A stretch of 64,000 bases of DNA from Natronorubrum bangense (GTDB lineage Archaea > Halobacteriota > Halobacteria > Halobacteriales > Natrialbaceae): contig NZ_CP031305.1 of the NCBI RefSeq assembly GCF_004799645.1, forward strand, positions 1,178,001 through 1,242,000. The letters run 5' to 3'. Within the stretch, counting starts at the first letter, position 1; each line of letters begins with the position of its first letter. Under the pieces are notes generated by a model. That model searched no databases, was not told where the DNA came from, and saw only the letters and a list, made by a program, of their open reading frames with translations. Made by a program: the position numbers and the translations under genes. Positions 1 to 8,798 of the stretch are shown here, piece after piece.

Positions 1-599
1 AAGCCGAGAGCGTCCGGGACTTCGGGACTCGCGCACCGACGGACAAACCCTTCTTCCAGCCCGGGAGCATGGACCCGCTGCTCGCCCGCGCCGTCTCGAA
101 CATCGCCGGCGCTCGTCCCGGGGCGACGATCCTCGATCCGATGTGTGGCACCGGCGGCGTGCTCGTCGAAGCCGGCCTCGTCGGCGCAGACGTCGTCGGG
201 ACCGACGCCCAAGACAAGATGGTTGCGGGCGCACGGGAGAACCTCCAGCACTTCCTCGAGTCCGACGAGCCCGCCCCAACTGGTGTCGATCGCGGCTCGT
301 GGCACGTCGGCCGCGGCGACGGCACCCGACTCCCGCTGGTCGACGACGCCGTCGATGGCGTTGTCTTCGACGCGCCCTACGGCCGCCAGTCGAAGATCGA
401 ATCCCATCGCCTCGAGGACCTCGTCTCGGGTGCCCTCGCCGAAGCGCACCGAGTCGCCCGGCGGGCCGTCGTCGTTGCAGATCGCTCGTGGGCGAGCGAA
501 GCCCGTGCAGCCGGGTGGGAACTCGAGGCTGCGTTCGAACGACGCGTCCACCGGTCGTTGACGCGGTACGTGCTCGTGCTCGAGCGCCGTTCCGAATAG
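1..599 (+). CDS. tRNA (guanine-N2) methyltransferase, Trm-G10 type, 5' truncated
   Basis: The reading frame is already open at the left edge (frame of base 3), so the N-terminal part, where this family carries a THUMP RNA-binding domain, lies outside the window. What remains is the Rossmann methyltransferase domain: an FQPGSMDP entry segment, the SAM-binding loop DPMCGTGG, the acidic end of the next strand (GTDAQ) and a catalytic DAPYGR in the place of the family's DPPYG/NPPYG motif. Known relatives mono- and dimethylate G10 of tRNA. The fold and family are clear; the exact tRNA position is inferred. Confidence 0.85.
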   Translation, partial: AESVRDFGTRAPTDKPFFQPGSMDPLLARAVSNIAGARPGATILDPMCGTGGVLVEAGLVGADVVGTDAQDKMVAGARENLQHFLESDEPAPTGVDRGSWHVGRGDGTRLPLVDDAVDGVVFDAPYGRQSKIESHRLEDLVSGALAEAHRVARRAVVVADRSWASEARAAGWELEAAFERRVHRSLTRYVLVLERRSE

Positions 600-651
600 T
601 CACCGCCGTCGAGCCACAGCACAACGGAGGCCGTTTACGGCGTTATGCAGC

Positions 652-1308
652 TCATAATTCCGGCGCTGTCCCACTCTTTTCGAGATAGACCATCGGCGTC
701 TTCGCAACGAGAAACGACTCGTCTTCGGCCGCATCGACGGCGTCCCAGTAATCCCGCGGCTCGGTGTCACAGCACTCTCGGATGTCCGCACTCGAGAGGA
801 CGTTCTCGCCGGCAAGGACGAGGTCGAACGCCTCGCGTCGCCGGCCCTCAAGCCACTGATCGAACCGGGCCGGACACTCTGGGTCGGGGTAGTTGATGAC
901 GAGATAGCCACCGTCTGCGACGTGTGCATAGAGGTCAGCGACGGCCGCGGCGGTGTCGGGGACGAAAAACAGCGTCGCCGCAGAGTAGACCAGGTCGAAG
1001 CGCTCGTCGGTCTCGAGCGCGGGGAGTGCGTCGACGGCGAAGGTGAGGTTCTCGAGGCCGCGTTCGGCCGCGCGCTCGCGGTTGTCGGCGACGACCTGCT
1101 CGGAGATATCGATCCCGTGAAACTCGGTGTCGGGATAGCGACTCGCGAGGGCAAAAAGGACGCCGCCGGGGCCACAGCCGACCGACGCGACGCGCTCGAA
1201 CGGGCCAAAGCGCTCGAGAAAGCGCTCGAGGTAGTCGACCATCGCCTCGCCCCGGAGGTAGATACAGCGGTCGTAGTCGGCGTTTCGGTAGAACTCGTCC
1301 CAGTCCAT
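652..1308 (-). CDS. class I SAM-dependent methyltransferase
   Basis: A 218-residue soluble protein with a classic SAM-binding core: VASVGCGPGG (motif I), EFHGIDIS ending in the acidic ribose-binding position, and later FDLVYSAATLFF (motif IV region). The frame extends upstream to 1389 but the ATG at 1308 (MDWDEFYRNADYD) is preferred because the upstream residues are basic and non-conserved in style. The substrate cannot be read from the sequence; proteins of this shape act on small molecules. It faces away from the pheST promoter region, so 1309-1370 is a divergent promoter area. Confidence 0.75.
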   Translation of the reverse strand: MDWDEFYRNADYDRCIYLRGEAMVDYLERFLERFGPFERVASVGCGPGGVLFALASRYPDTEFHGIDISEQVVADNRERAAERGLENLTFAVDALPALETDERFDLVYSAATLFFVPDTAAAVADLYAHVADGGYLVINYPDPECPARFDQWLEGRRREAFDLVLAGENVLSSADIRECCDTEPRDYWDAVDAAEDESFLVAKTPMVYLEKSGTAPEL

Positions 1309-1370
1309 GTCGTCTCGTCTCACTGGACACGAACTTAACAGGTTCGAGTGCCGTGTCCACACGGACCGCA

Positions 1371-1378
1371 ACGTTTTT
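1371..1378 (+). promoter_or_regulatory. TATA-like box of the pheST transcription unit
   Basis: The sequence acgttttt is centred about 29 bases before the ATG at 1404. Halobacterial TATA boxes are normally centred about 27 bases before the transcription start, so the transcript would begin at or within a base or two of that ATG. This would make the Phe-rich short frame the leaderless first reading frame of the pheST mRNA. This is inference from spacing only. Confidence 0.45.
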
Positions 1379-1403
1379 CTGCCGACCACAAGTCCCTCGA
1401 ACT

Positions 1404-1490
1404 ATGGCACCCGAATCCCGCGTCAGTGCCGGTATCGACGACCAGTCAGACCGTCCACAGTCGGGATTCGGTTTCTTCTTTGCCCGGTAA
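1404..1490 (+). CDS. Phe-rich putative leader peptide upstream of pheST
   Basis: A 28-codon frame beginning MAPESRVSAG and ending SGFGFFFAR then TAA. Four of the last eight codons are Phe (TTC, TTC, TTC, TTT at 1467-1481), just before the stop. It sits 137 bases ahead of pheS and about 29 bases after a TATA-like box, so it would be translated first from the same mRNA. The stop codon lies inside a small inverted repeat (cccgg at 1483-1487, ccggg at 1492-1496), and a second pair (ctcgag at 1561-1566 and 1573-1578) follows. The arrangement recalls the bacterial pheM leader of pheST. No archaeal precedent is known to me; function is inferred. Confidence 0.45.
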   Translation: MAPESRVSAGIDDQSDRPQSGFGFFFAR

Positions 1491-1627
1491 TCCGGGCCGG
1501 TGGAGCCGCGCTCGCCCACGCCGGGCGGGCGCGTCGAAACCGACCGCGCCGTCGACAGCGCTCGAGTTCAGACTCGAGCCGAGTCGGAACCGCTAACTGA
1601 CACCCACGCAGCCATACGAACAAGCGA

Positions 1628-3154
1628 ATGCAACTTCCAGCACAACAGGTTGCGGTCTTAGAGGCCGCAACCGCGGACGATGCAACGTCCGTCGACGCCC
1701 TCGCCGCGGCGACCGACCTGCCACCGGAGACCGTCACCGGAGCAGTGTTCGAACTCGAGGCCGAGGAACTGGTCGCCGTCACCGAACGCGTCGACGAAAC
1801 CGTCTCACTCACCGACGAAGGGCGGGAGTACGCCACCGATGAACTCCCCGAAGTCCGGCTCTACGAGGCCGCACTCGAGGCCGGGGCTGGCGACGAGCCG
1901 GTCCAGATGGGCCGCGTGATCGGGACCTCGGGACTCGAGGGGCCACAGGTCGATATCGCGCTCTCGAACTACGCGCGCAAGGGCTACGGCAGCATCGACA
2001 GCGGCGAGATCACGGCCGATCCCGACGCCGAGCCAGCTTCGGATGCGGAGGCGAACGCACTCGCCGAACTCGCCGACGCGGACGACACACCGGTCGAGGG
2101 CGTCGACGTCGACGCGGACACCCTCGAGGAACTCGAGCGACGGGGCTTACTCGAGCGAGCGGAGTCGACTGTCCGCGAAGTGACGCTGACCGACGCTGCC
2201 GTCACGGAGCTGATGGCAGGGCTCGAAACCGCTGAAACGGTCGGCCAGGTCACGCCTGAACTCCTGACGAGTGGGGAGTGGGAGGACGTCGAGTTCGCCG
2301 AGTACAACGTCGAGGCCGACGCCGAGACCGTCGAGGGCGGGAAGGTCCACATCCTGCGCCAGATGTCCGAGCGCGTCAAAGACGTGCTCGTCGGCATGGG
2401 TTTTCAGGAGATGGACGGCCCCCACGCCGACGCGGACTTCTGGATCAACGACTGTCTGTTCATGCCACAGGACCATCCCGCACGCACGCACTGGGATCGG
2501 TTCGCCCTGGAGCAGCCGACCCACATCGACGAGTTGCCCGAAGACCTCGTCGAGCGCGTCGAACGCGCCCACCGCGAGGGCGTCGGCGAGGACAGCGAAG
2601 GCTACCACTCGCCGTGGGACGAGGACTTCGCCCGTGCGCTCGCGCTTCGGGGCCACACGACCTCGCTGTCGACCCGCTATCTCTCCGGCACCGAAATCGG
2701 CGAGATCGAACCCCCAGCGCGCTTTTTCAGCGTCGAAAAGGCCTACCGCAACGACACGCTCGACGCAACCCACCTCCTCGAGTTCTACCAGATCGAGGGC
2801 TGGGTGATGGCCGAAGACCTCTCGGTGCGCGATCTGATGGGCACGTTCGAGGAGTTCTACGCCCAGTTCGGCATCACCGACATCCAGTTCAAACCCCACT
2901 ACAACCCCTACACGGAGCCGTCGTTCGAACTGTTCGGCACCCACCCCACCACGGGCGAACTGATCGAGATCGGTAACTCGGGCATCTTCCGCGAGGAGAT
3001 GCTCGAGCCACTCGGCGTCGACTGTGACGTCATGGCCTGGGGACTGGCCTTAGAGCGACTCGCCATGCTCACGACCGGCGCGGAGGATATCCGCGACCTG
3101 CACGGCACGCTCGCCGACCTCGAGTTCCTGCGGAACGCGGAGGTGACTTACTGA
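1628..3154 (+). CDS. pheS: phenylalanine--tRNA ligase alpha subunit
   Basis: Charges tRNA-Phe as part of the alpha2-beta2 enzyme in the cytoplasm. The 508 residues match the archaeal/eukaryotic-type alpha chain: an N-terminal winged-helix part (about residues 1-85, with DLPPETVTGAVFELEAEEL) and a C-terminal class II catalytic core. Motif 1 region is around MGFQEMDGPHADADFWIND, motif 2 is FFSVEKAYRNDTLD followed by LLEFYQIEGW, and motif 3 is DVMAWGLALERLAML. The stop overlaps the pheT start by one base (TGATG), indicating translational coupling. Start ATG 1628 follows the spacer after the Phe-rich leader frame. Confidence 0.97.
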   Translation: MQLPAQQVAVLEAATADDATSVDALAAATDLPPETVTGAVFELEAEELVAVTERVDETVSLTDEGREYATDELPEVRLYEAALEAGAGDEPVQMGRVIGTSGLEGPQVDIALSNYARKGYGSIDSGEITADPDAEPASDAEANALAELADADDTPVEGVDVDADTLEELERRGLLERAESTVREVTLTDAAVTELMAGLETAETVGQVTPELLTSGEWEDVEFAEYNVEADAETVEGGKVHILRQMSERVKDVLVGMGFQEMDGPHADADFWINDCLFMPQDHPARTHWDRFALEQPTHIDELPEDLVERVERAHREGVGEDSEGYHSPWDEDFARALALRGHTTSLSTRYLSGTEIGEIEPPARFFSVEKAYRNDTLDATHLLEFYQIEGWVMAEDLSVRDLMGTFEEFYAQFGITDIQFKPHYNPYTEPSFELFGTHPTTGELIEIGNSGIFREEMLEPLGVDCDVMAWGLALERLAMLTTGAEDIRDLHGTLADLEFLRNAEVTY

Positions 3155-4869
3155 TGCCCACTGTCGATATCGACCCCGACGAACTGCGCGAATTGACCGG
3201 CCACGAGGAGACGAGCGACGACGACCTCATCGATGACCTGTTCGGACTCGGCCTCGAGTTCGAAGGCCGAACCGAAGACGGCGAGTTCGAACTCGAGTTC
3301 GCCCCCGACCGTCTCGACCGGCTCTCGGTCGAAGGCGTCGCGCGCTCGCTGCGCTACCAGTACGGCGACGCCCGCGGCGTCCACGTCCCGTCGCCGAACG
3401 CGGCGGAGTGGACGATCGAGGTCGACGAGTCGGTTCCCGACGAACGGCCGTACGTCACGGGCGCAGTAGTCCGTGATGTGAATCTCGACGAGGATGCCCT
3501 CGATTCGCTCATTCAGCTGCAAGAAAAGCTCCACGCGACGATGGGGCGCAAGCGCGCGAAGGGCGCGATCGGGATTCACGACCTGACGATGCTCAAAGGA
3601 CGGGACGCCATGGACGATGGCACGCCGTCGATCAAGTACGTCGGCGTCGAACCCGACGGCGACCGCTTCGTCCCACTCGATTCCGACGCGGAGATGACGC
3701 CCGCGCAGGTGCTCGAGGACCACCAGACGGGACAGACCTACGCCGACCTCGTCAGCGGCTACGACCGCTACCCCGCGATCTACGACGATATCGGCCTGTT
3801 CTCGTTCCCGCCGGTGATCAACGGCCGCCGGACCGAGGTGTCGACTGACTCGAGAGACCTGTTCGTCGAGATGACCGGCACCGACCAGTGGACGATCGAC
3901 AAGATGCTCAACATCGTCTGCTATGCGCTGTCGGCACGCGGCGCGACGATCGAGGAGGTAACGGTCGAGTATCTAGATCACGAGATCGTCCGCCCGGATC
4001 TCTCGACGAAGACGAAGACCGTTTCCCACGCTCGCATTGAGACCATTCTCGGCATCGACCTCGACCCCCGCGAAGTGCTCGATCTGGCCGAACGATCGGG
4101 ACTCGAGGCGGAAAAAACGGAAAGCGACGACGGCAATCTCGTCTACGAGGTGACGGTCCCACCGTACCGCGTCGACGTCCTCCATCCACTCGACATCATC
4201 GACGATCTCGGGCGCGCCTACGGCTTCAACGAACTCGAGCCGACCTACCCCGACGTGGGGACCGTCGGCGGCCGTCACGAGCGCTCTCGTCTCGAGCGCG
4301 CCGCGCGCACCCAACTCGTTGGCCTCGGCTTCGAGGATCTGCTGAACTTCCATATGATCAACGAGGAAGAAAACTACGATCGCCTCGAGCTGTCGCCTGA
4401 CACGGACGCCTACGGCGCTGGCGAGCCCGCGACGATCAAAGAGCCCTACAGCGAGGATTACACCATGCTCCGGACGTGGGTTATGCCCTCGCTCATGACG
4501 GTCCTCGAGCGAAACACCCACCGCTCGTATCCACAGCATCTCTCCGAGATCGGCTTCCGTGCGGCGCTCGACGACAGCGAAAACACTGGCGTCGGCGAGA
4601 GTCGCCACGTCGGAGCCGTCCTCGCGAGCCACGACGCCGGCTACGAGGACGCCAAAGCACGCCTGCAGACGCTCGCGCGCAACTTCGACGTCGATCTCGA
4701 GACGCCACCAACCGACCACCCGGCCTTCATTTCGGGTCGAACCGCCGCGGTCGTCATCGACGGCGAAGACGTCGGCGTGATCGGCGAGGTTCACCCAACG
4801 GTGCTGATCGAGTACGATCTCGAGGTGCCCGTGGCAGCCTTCGAGTTCGACCTGGCGGCGCTGCAGTAG
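3154..4869 (+). CDS. pheT: phenylalanine--tRNA ligase beta subunit
   Basis: Beta chain of the same synthetase, 571 residues, the usual archaeal length without the N-terminal tRNA-binding extension of bacterial enzymes. The B3/B4 (editing) region is about residues 90-260, with GRKRAKGAIGIHDL; the B5 domain contains PPYRVDVLHPLDIIDDLGRA; and the C-terminal catalytic-like core has LLNFHMINEEENYDRL and LRTWVMPSLM. It overlaps pheS by one base. Archaeal beta chains edit mischarged Tyr-tRNA and contact tRNA. Expression should follow the control acting on pheS and its leader. Confidence 0.97.
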   Translation: MPTVDIDPDELRELTGHEETSDDDLIDDLFGLGLEFEGRTEDGEFELEFAPDRLDRLSVEGVARSLRYQYGDARGVHVPSPNAAEWTIEVDESVPDERPYVTGAVVRDVNLDEDALDSLIQLQEKLHATMGRKRAKGAIGIHDLTMLKGRDAMDDGTPSIKYVGVEPDGDRFVPLDSDAEMTPAQVLEDHQTGQTYADLVSGYDRYPAIYDDIGLFSFPPVINGRRTEVSTDSRDLFVEMTGTDQWTIDKMLNIVCYALSARGATIEEVTVEYLDHEIVRPDLSTKTKTVSHARIETILGIDLDPREVLDLAERSGLEAEKTESDDGNLVYEVTVPPYRVDVLHPLDIIDDLGRAYGFNELEPTYPDVGTVGGRHERSRLERAARTQLVGLGFEDLLNFHMINEEENYDRLELSPDTDAYGAGEPATIKEPYSEDYTMLRTWVMPSLMTVLERNTHRSYPQHLSEIGFRAALDDSENTGVGESRHVGAVLASHDAGYEDAKARLQTLARNFDVDLETPPTDHPAFISGRTAAVVIDGEDVGVIGEVHPTVLIEYDLEVPVAAFEFDLAALQ

Positions 4870-5177
4870 TCGGCTGTCGGTCTTCCCTCTCGAGTGTAGA
4901 GGTCGGTCTGCTGTCGCGGTTCAATCGATTGTACCGCGAGCGAACGAAAGCGCGGCGCATCGCGCCGCGGAATGACGAACGGTCGAAGGCCGTGAGTCAG
5001 GGAGCGAGCGGGCCGACGACTGGCGCGGAGAGCGCGGCGCAAAGCGCCGTGAATAGGCGAGCGGCGAAGCCGCGAGCCGAAAGGAGTGCTTTTGATCGAT
5101 ATTTCGCCGAGTGCCAGCGCACCGTACGGCAGCTACGCTGCCGTCAGCGTGAAACAAACGCAGCGTAAACGGTGGTT
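4870..5177. repeat. GC-rich degenerate repeat tract between pheT and the AbrB-like gene
   Basis: About 300 bases without a supportable gene. It is made of recurring words such as gcgagcg, gcggcgaagccgc and gagcgaacgaaagcg, plus inverted pairs (for example cgcggcg and cgccgcg around 4952-4970). It ends with a run reading gagtgcttttgatcgatatttcgccgagtgccagcgc when read in pieces across 5084-5119. Such agcgag-rich tails after genes are common in haloarchaeal chromosomes; their origin is not established to my knowledge. Several open frames here are composition artefacts. Confidence 0.5.
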
Positions 5178-5375
5178 TTAGAACTCGTGTTCGACCTCGT
5201 CCTCGTCGGCTTTCTGGATGATGATCTTCCCGTCCCGGACTCGGACGAAGACTTCGTCGCCGATATCCATACCCGCGACTGCGAGCTCGTCCTCGTGGAG
5301 GTTGAGGTGGACGTTGTGATAGTTGCCATCTTCGTCTTTCGCACCGCTTGGACTCAGCTTCTTTTTCCGTACCAT
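5178..5375 (-). CDS. small AbrB/SpoVT-like protein
   Basis: 65 residues starting MVRKKKLSPSGA. The central part NLHEDELAVAGMDIGDEVFVRVRDGKIII has the pattern of a swapped-hairpin AbrB/MazE DNA-binding domain: a short strand, a hydrophobic turn with GMDIGDEV, then two strands ending in a hydrophobic triplet. It ends in an acidic tail (KADEDEVEHEF). Small proteins of this kind act as antitoxin-like or transition-state regulators, but there is no toxin gene beside it, so the role is unknown. The basic start RKKK may aid nucleic-acid contact. Confidence 0.65.
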   Translation of the reverse strand: MVRKKKLSPSGAKDEDGNYHNVHLNLHEDELAVAGMDIGDEVFVRVRDGKIIIQKADEDEVEHEF

Positions 5376-5609
5376 CGCGGGATTCTATGACGAACTTCGC
5401 CGCAGGATATACTTAAGTGTTTTCGACGACCGAACCCATGCCTCTAGTACGCATGGATACCGAGAGATCGACACTGAATCTCATCGTCAAACGGGTTGAT
5501 TCCAAAAGGTGGCGTGGCCGATTCACTTAAAGATACCGACGCAGTCGGTCGGTTTTCGGGGATATCTTTATGTCGAGTCGTGTGCTGAGTTGACACGGAG
5601 GCTAAAACC

Positions 5610-5918
5610 ATGGTACGTGAAGATGGTAAACGAAACTTTGCACTGCGCGAGTCGGGCGGCGACGAGTCGAGCGTCTTCTCGGGGAACACCCCCCGCCAGG
5701 CTGCCCTGAAAGCAGCCCGGCGACTCGAGCCCGGCTCGAGTGAGGACGAGGCAGAGCGTGTCGAACTCAAACTTCGAGAGAAAGGCACGGACAAGGTCCA
5801 CATCTACGACGGCTGGGCGTGGGAGGAGACCGCACCCGACGACAAGCCGGACTGGATGCCAAACGAGATTACGGAGGCAAACGTCTCGAAGAAAGGAATC
5901 GACCACCTAGAGGAGTGA
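5610..5918 (+). CDS. MC1-family non-histone chromosomal protein
   Basis: 102 residues with the full MC1 pattern: RNFALRESGGDESSVFSGNTPRQAALKAARRL, then VELKLREKGTDKVHIYDGWAWEE (each a single block in the protein). MC1 is a monomeric DNA-bending chromatin protein first described in methanogens and widespread in Halobacteria. A strong Shine-Dalgarno element GGAGG (5597-5601) lies 8 bases before ATG 5610, and an AT-rich patch (tatcttta around 5561-5568) may be its TATA box, so this mRNA has a short leader unlike many neighbours. It is predicted to be highly expressed and nucleoid-associated. Confidence 0.9.
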   Translation: MVREDGKRNFALRESGGDESSVFSGNTPRQAALKAARRLEPGSSEDEAERVELKLREKGTDKVHIYDGWAWEETAPDDKPDWMPNEITEANVSKKGIDHLEE

Positions 5919-6131
5919 CGTGCCGTTGAAGCGGAGTTTCGTTCGATACTATTTGAGTGGGTGCTGTAGCACACACTGTATACAGAAACAGCGTTTTATC
6001 CGGCGATCGGTTGGCAGCCATCAGCGACGGTGCTCGAGTGTCAGTGTTCGAGATCGAGCACACTCATAGTACGGCGACAGTCACTGCCGTAGCCAACTAC
6101 GCATTTTGCCGCCCCTCGTGACTGGATTGAT

Positions 6132-7655
6132 ATGCCGTTTCGACCACCGACCAGAGACGATCTCCGCGAGCTCGGCCGCTCACTGTTTCTCGAGCTCACC
6201 GACGACGAACTCGACTGCTTCCTCGAGATGGCCGAGCGACGAGCCGACGCCTACGATACGGTTCGGTCGTACAACCCCGAGCCACGACTCGGAGGCCGTA
6301 AACGCCGCGAGCGAACGTCCGGCGTTCGTCCAGCCGACACGGCGGATCCACACAATGCGTGGGTGAGTCGGTGTCAGATCGCTGGTGACGATGGCGGCAA
6401 ACTGGACGGGATGGACGTCGCGATCAAGGACAACATCTGCGTCGCCGGCGTGGAAATGACCTGCGGATCTCACGTCGTCGAGGGGTATGTGCCCGACGTC
6501 GATGCGACGATCGTCACCCGGCTGCTCGAGGCCGGCGCAGACATCATCGGCAAGACGAACATGGACGACTTCGCCATGACGAGGACAGGCTACAGCGCCT
6601 TCGGACCGATCACAAACCCACACGACGACGCGTTTCTCGCAGGTGGCTCAAGCGGCGGCAGTGCAGTCGTCGTCGCGACTGGCGAGGCCGACGCGGCTAT
6701 CGGCTCCGATCAGGGTGGCAGCGTCCGGATTCCAGCGTCTCTGTGTGGTGTCGTCGGGCACAAGCCAACCTATGGACTGGTCCCCTACACAGGCTGTATC
6801 GGCCTCGCCCACTCGATCGACCATCCGGGGCCGATTGGACAGGACGTTGAGACAGTCGCGCGAGTTCTTTCGGTGATCGCCGGCAGCAACGAACGCGACC
6901 TGCGAGAGCCGGCGCCCGTTCCGACCGAGTCGTACCACGAACAGCTCGATGGCGACGCCGCCGACCTCTCGATCGGCGTCCTGCAGGAGGGGTTCGACCA
7001 TCCCGGGGCCGATGCTGGCGTTGTCAAGTGCGTTCGAAACGCCCTCGAGCGACTCGAAGCGAATGGAGCTTCGCTCGAGGAGGTCGCCGAGCCGATGCAT
7101 CTCGACGCGAGCGATATTCAGGCCGTCTGCACGGCGGAAGGCTTGCTCGATGCGATGATCGGTGAGGGACTGGGCCATGGCTGGAAGGGGTGGTACAACA
7201 CGTCCTGGATCGAGTTCTTCGGCTCGGCACGACGCGTCCAGGCGAACGACTTCCCGGCGTCACTGAAACTGTCCTTGCTCGTCGGTGCCTACGCAAACGA
7301 GAACTACCACTCGAGATACTACGCCGACGGGATGAACCTCGTCGTCGAACTCACCGAACGGTACGACACGCTACTGGCAGATCACGATCTGCTCGCGATG
7401 CCGACGACGCTGGGGACGGCACCCGAACACGACCCCGAACGGAACCAGTACGACCGGCTGCAGGAAACGCTCGTCGTCGCAAACACGGCCCCGTTCAACC
7501 GGACCGGCCACCCCGCGGTCAGCGTCCCTGTCGGTGAGATCGATGGACTTCCGGTCGGACTCATGCTCGTCGGCTCACGGTTCGACGATGCAACCGTTCT
7601 CGACGCCGCCAGCACGGTCGAGTCAGTCGTCGACGGTGTGGGGGTGCGTAGTTGA
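6132..7655 (+). CDS. amidase signature family hydrolase
   Basis: 507 residues with the Ser-cisSer-Lys triad of the amidase signature family: Lys99 in MDVAIKDNICV, the glycine/serine loop GGSSGGSAVVVATGEAD, and the nucleophile region GSDQGGSVRIPASLCG. Relatives hydrolyse amides (acetamidase, indoleacetamide hydrolase) or form the GatA subunit of the tRNA amidotransferase. The conserved cisSer/Ser spacing is present and the length suits a free amidase. There is no gatB or gatC nearby, so a stand-alone amidase of unknown substrate is more likely. Its 3' end overlaps the convergent amidotransferase gene by 33 bases. Confidence 0.88.
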   Translation: MPFRPPTRDDLRELGRSLFLELTDDELDCFLEMAERRADAYDTVRSYNPEPRLGGRKRRERTSGVRPADTADPHNAWVSRCQIAGDDGGKLDGMDVAIKDNICVAGVEMTCGSHVVEGYVPDVDATIVTRLLEAGADIIGKTNMDDFAMTRTGYSAFGPITNPHDDAFLAGGSSGGSAVVVATGEADAAIGSDQGGSVRIPASLCGVVGHKPTYGLVPYTGCIGLAHSIDHPGPIGQDVETVARVLSVIAGSNERDLREPAPVPTESYHEQLDGDAADLSIGVLQEGFDHPGADAGVVKCVRNALERLEANGASLEEVAEPMHLDASDIQAVCTAEGLLDAMIGEGLGHGWKGWYNTSWIEFFGSARRVQANDFPASLKLSLLVGAYANENYHSRYYADGMNLVVELTERYDTLLADHDLLAMPTTLGTAPEHDPERNQYDRLQETLVVANTAPFNRTGHPAVSVPVGEIDGLPVGLMLVGSRFDDATVLDAASTVESVVDGVGVRS

Positions 7656-8297
7656 GTCAGCGACGATCGAGGCGAAGTTCTCGACGATCTGGGTCGCGTT
7701 GACGGCGTCGAACCCGTGCTCACCATCGGTCCAGTCGAAGTCGGCCTCGAGTCGCTCGCGGTGTGTGCTCGTAAATTCCGGGTGGAACTGAACCGTCCAG
7801 AGCGGGGCAGTTCGATGCCGCGTCGCGAACGCGTGGTAGTAGTCAGTCGTCGCGATGACGTCCATTTCGTCGCCGGGCTGGGTGACGACGTCGCCGTGAG
7901 CGACGGGAACGACCGGCGCCACGCCGTCGAAAAGCGGGTCAGCAGCGAGGTCGACGTCGACAGGTCGACAAGTCGTGCCGACGTGTTCGACAGTGCCACC
8001 GAGTGCTGCGTTGGCGACCTGATGGCCGAAACAGACTCCGAGCGTCGGAATCTCGCGCTCGACTAGCTCGCGAACAAGTCGCTGCTGGTCGGTGATCCAC
8101 GGCCGATCAGCAGCCTCGTAGACGCCTGCCGTACTGCCCGTCAGAACCACGCCGTCAGCATGCTCGAGATCAGGACGCTCGCCCGCGGGGTAATCAACTG
8201 CCGTCGCGTTCGGAACGTATCCCTCGAGGGCGTCGCAGTGATATTCACACGACGGATCGACCTCATTTCGAACAACAGCAATCGTCGGCACCCTCAT
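7623..8297 (-). CDS. class I glutamine amidotransferase, GuaA/GMP-synthase-like
   Basis: 224 residues from ATG 8297 (a GTG two codons upstream is possible). Catalytic triad elements are visible: nucleophile Cys in PTLGVCFGHQVAN, then TVQFHPEFT with His and Glu. The order and the HGDVV segment match the free-standing GMP-synthase-type amidotransferase domain that releases ammonia from glutamine. Annotators often call such proteins GMP synthase subunit A, but the true haloarchaeal GuaAA is usually shorter and near guaAB, so this is probably a paralogue of unknown partner. It converges on and overlaps the amidase gene by 33 bases. Confidence 0.8.
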   Translation of the reverse strand: MRVPTIAVVRNEVDPSCEYHCDALEGYVPNATAVDYPAGERPDLEHADGVVLTGSTAGVYEAADRPWITDQQRLVRELVEREIPTLGVCFGHQVANAALGGTVEHVGTTCRPVDVDLAADPLFDGVAPVVPVAHGDVVTQPGDEMDVIATTDYYHAFATRHRTAPLWTVQFHPEFTSTHRERLEADFDWTDGEHGFDAVNATQIVENFASIVADSTTHPHTVDD

Positions 8298-8409
8298 GTA
8301 CACAGTAGTGGTCCAATATCGACAAAACAGTATCGGAAAGACAAGTAATTGCGTCAGTATGGTAAGACTGTGGGTTTGAGCCTGACAGAACCCGTCAGTT
8401 TCTCAGAGA

Positions 8410-8634
8410 CTACGGGGTGGAACTCGAGCCCGAGCGGCCACCACGAACCAGTTTGAGGACACCCTGGGCAGCCAGTCCGAGTATTGCCCACTTCCAGGCG
8501 AGGGCGGCGAGGCCGAGCAGCAAGATGCCGCGAGTCCGCTTCCCTCGACTGAACGCCGTTTTCGCTTCCGAAAGCACAGAGAGAACGGTCAGCGACCGCG
8601 TCGCTGTCGATCCGAGGAGTTTCTTGAGTACCAT
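8410..8634 (-). CDS. small conserved-type membrane-associated protein
   Basis: 74 residues from ATG 8634 (MVLKKLLGSTATRS). A basic N-terminal half (SRGKRTRG) is followed by a single hydrophobic segment GILLLGLAALAWKWAILGLA (one predicted membrane helix) and a basic tail GGRSGSSSTP. I do not recognise a named family. The frame could extend to 8841 but that would cross the promoter area of the divergent MutS-like gene and add low-quality sequence, so the internal start is preferred. Function unknown. Confidence 0.55.
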   Translation of the reverse strand: MVLKKLLGSTATRSLTVLSVLSEAKTAFSRGKRTRGILLLGLAALAWKWAILGLAAQGVLKLVRGGRSGSSSTP

Positions 8635-8798
8635 ACCTCTCATTAGGGCTCCGACCGGATAACGAACGCCCCGTCTCGCGCAAGTCACAATCGATGTCAT
8701 CGACACCCTTCCCCGATCACTGTCAACAGGTGTCGCAGCAATCCGAAACCCGGGCGGGAACTTTTTCTCACTCCGGTTTGATACGCTGCTCACGAAGC

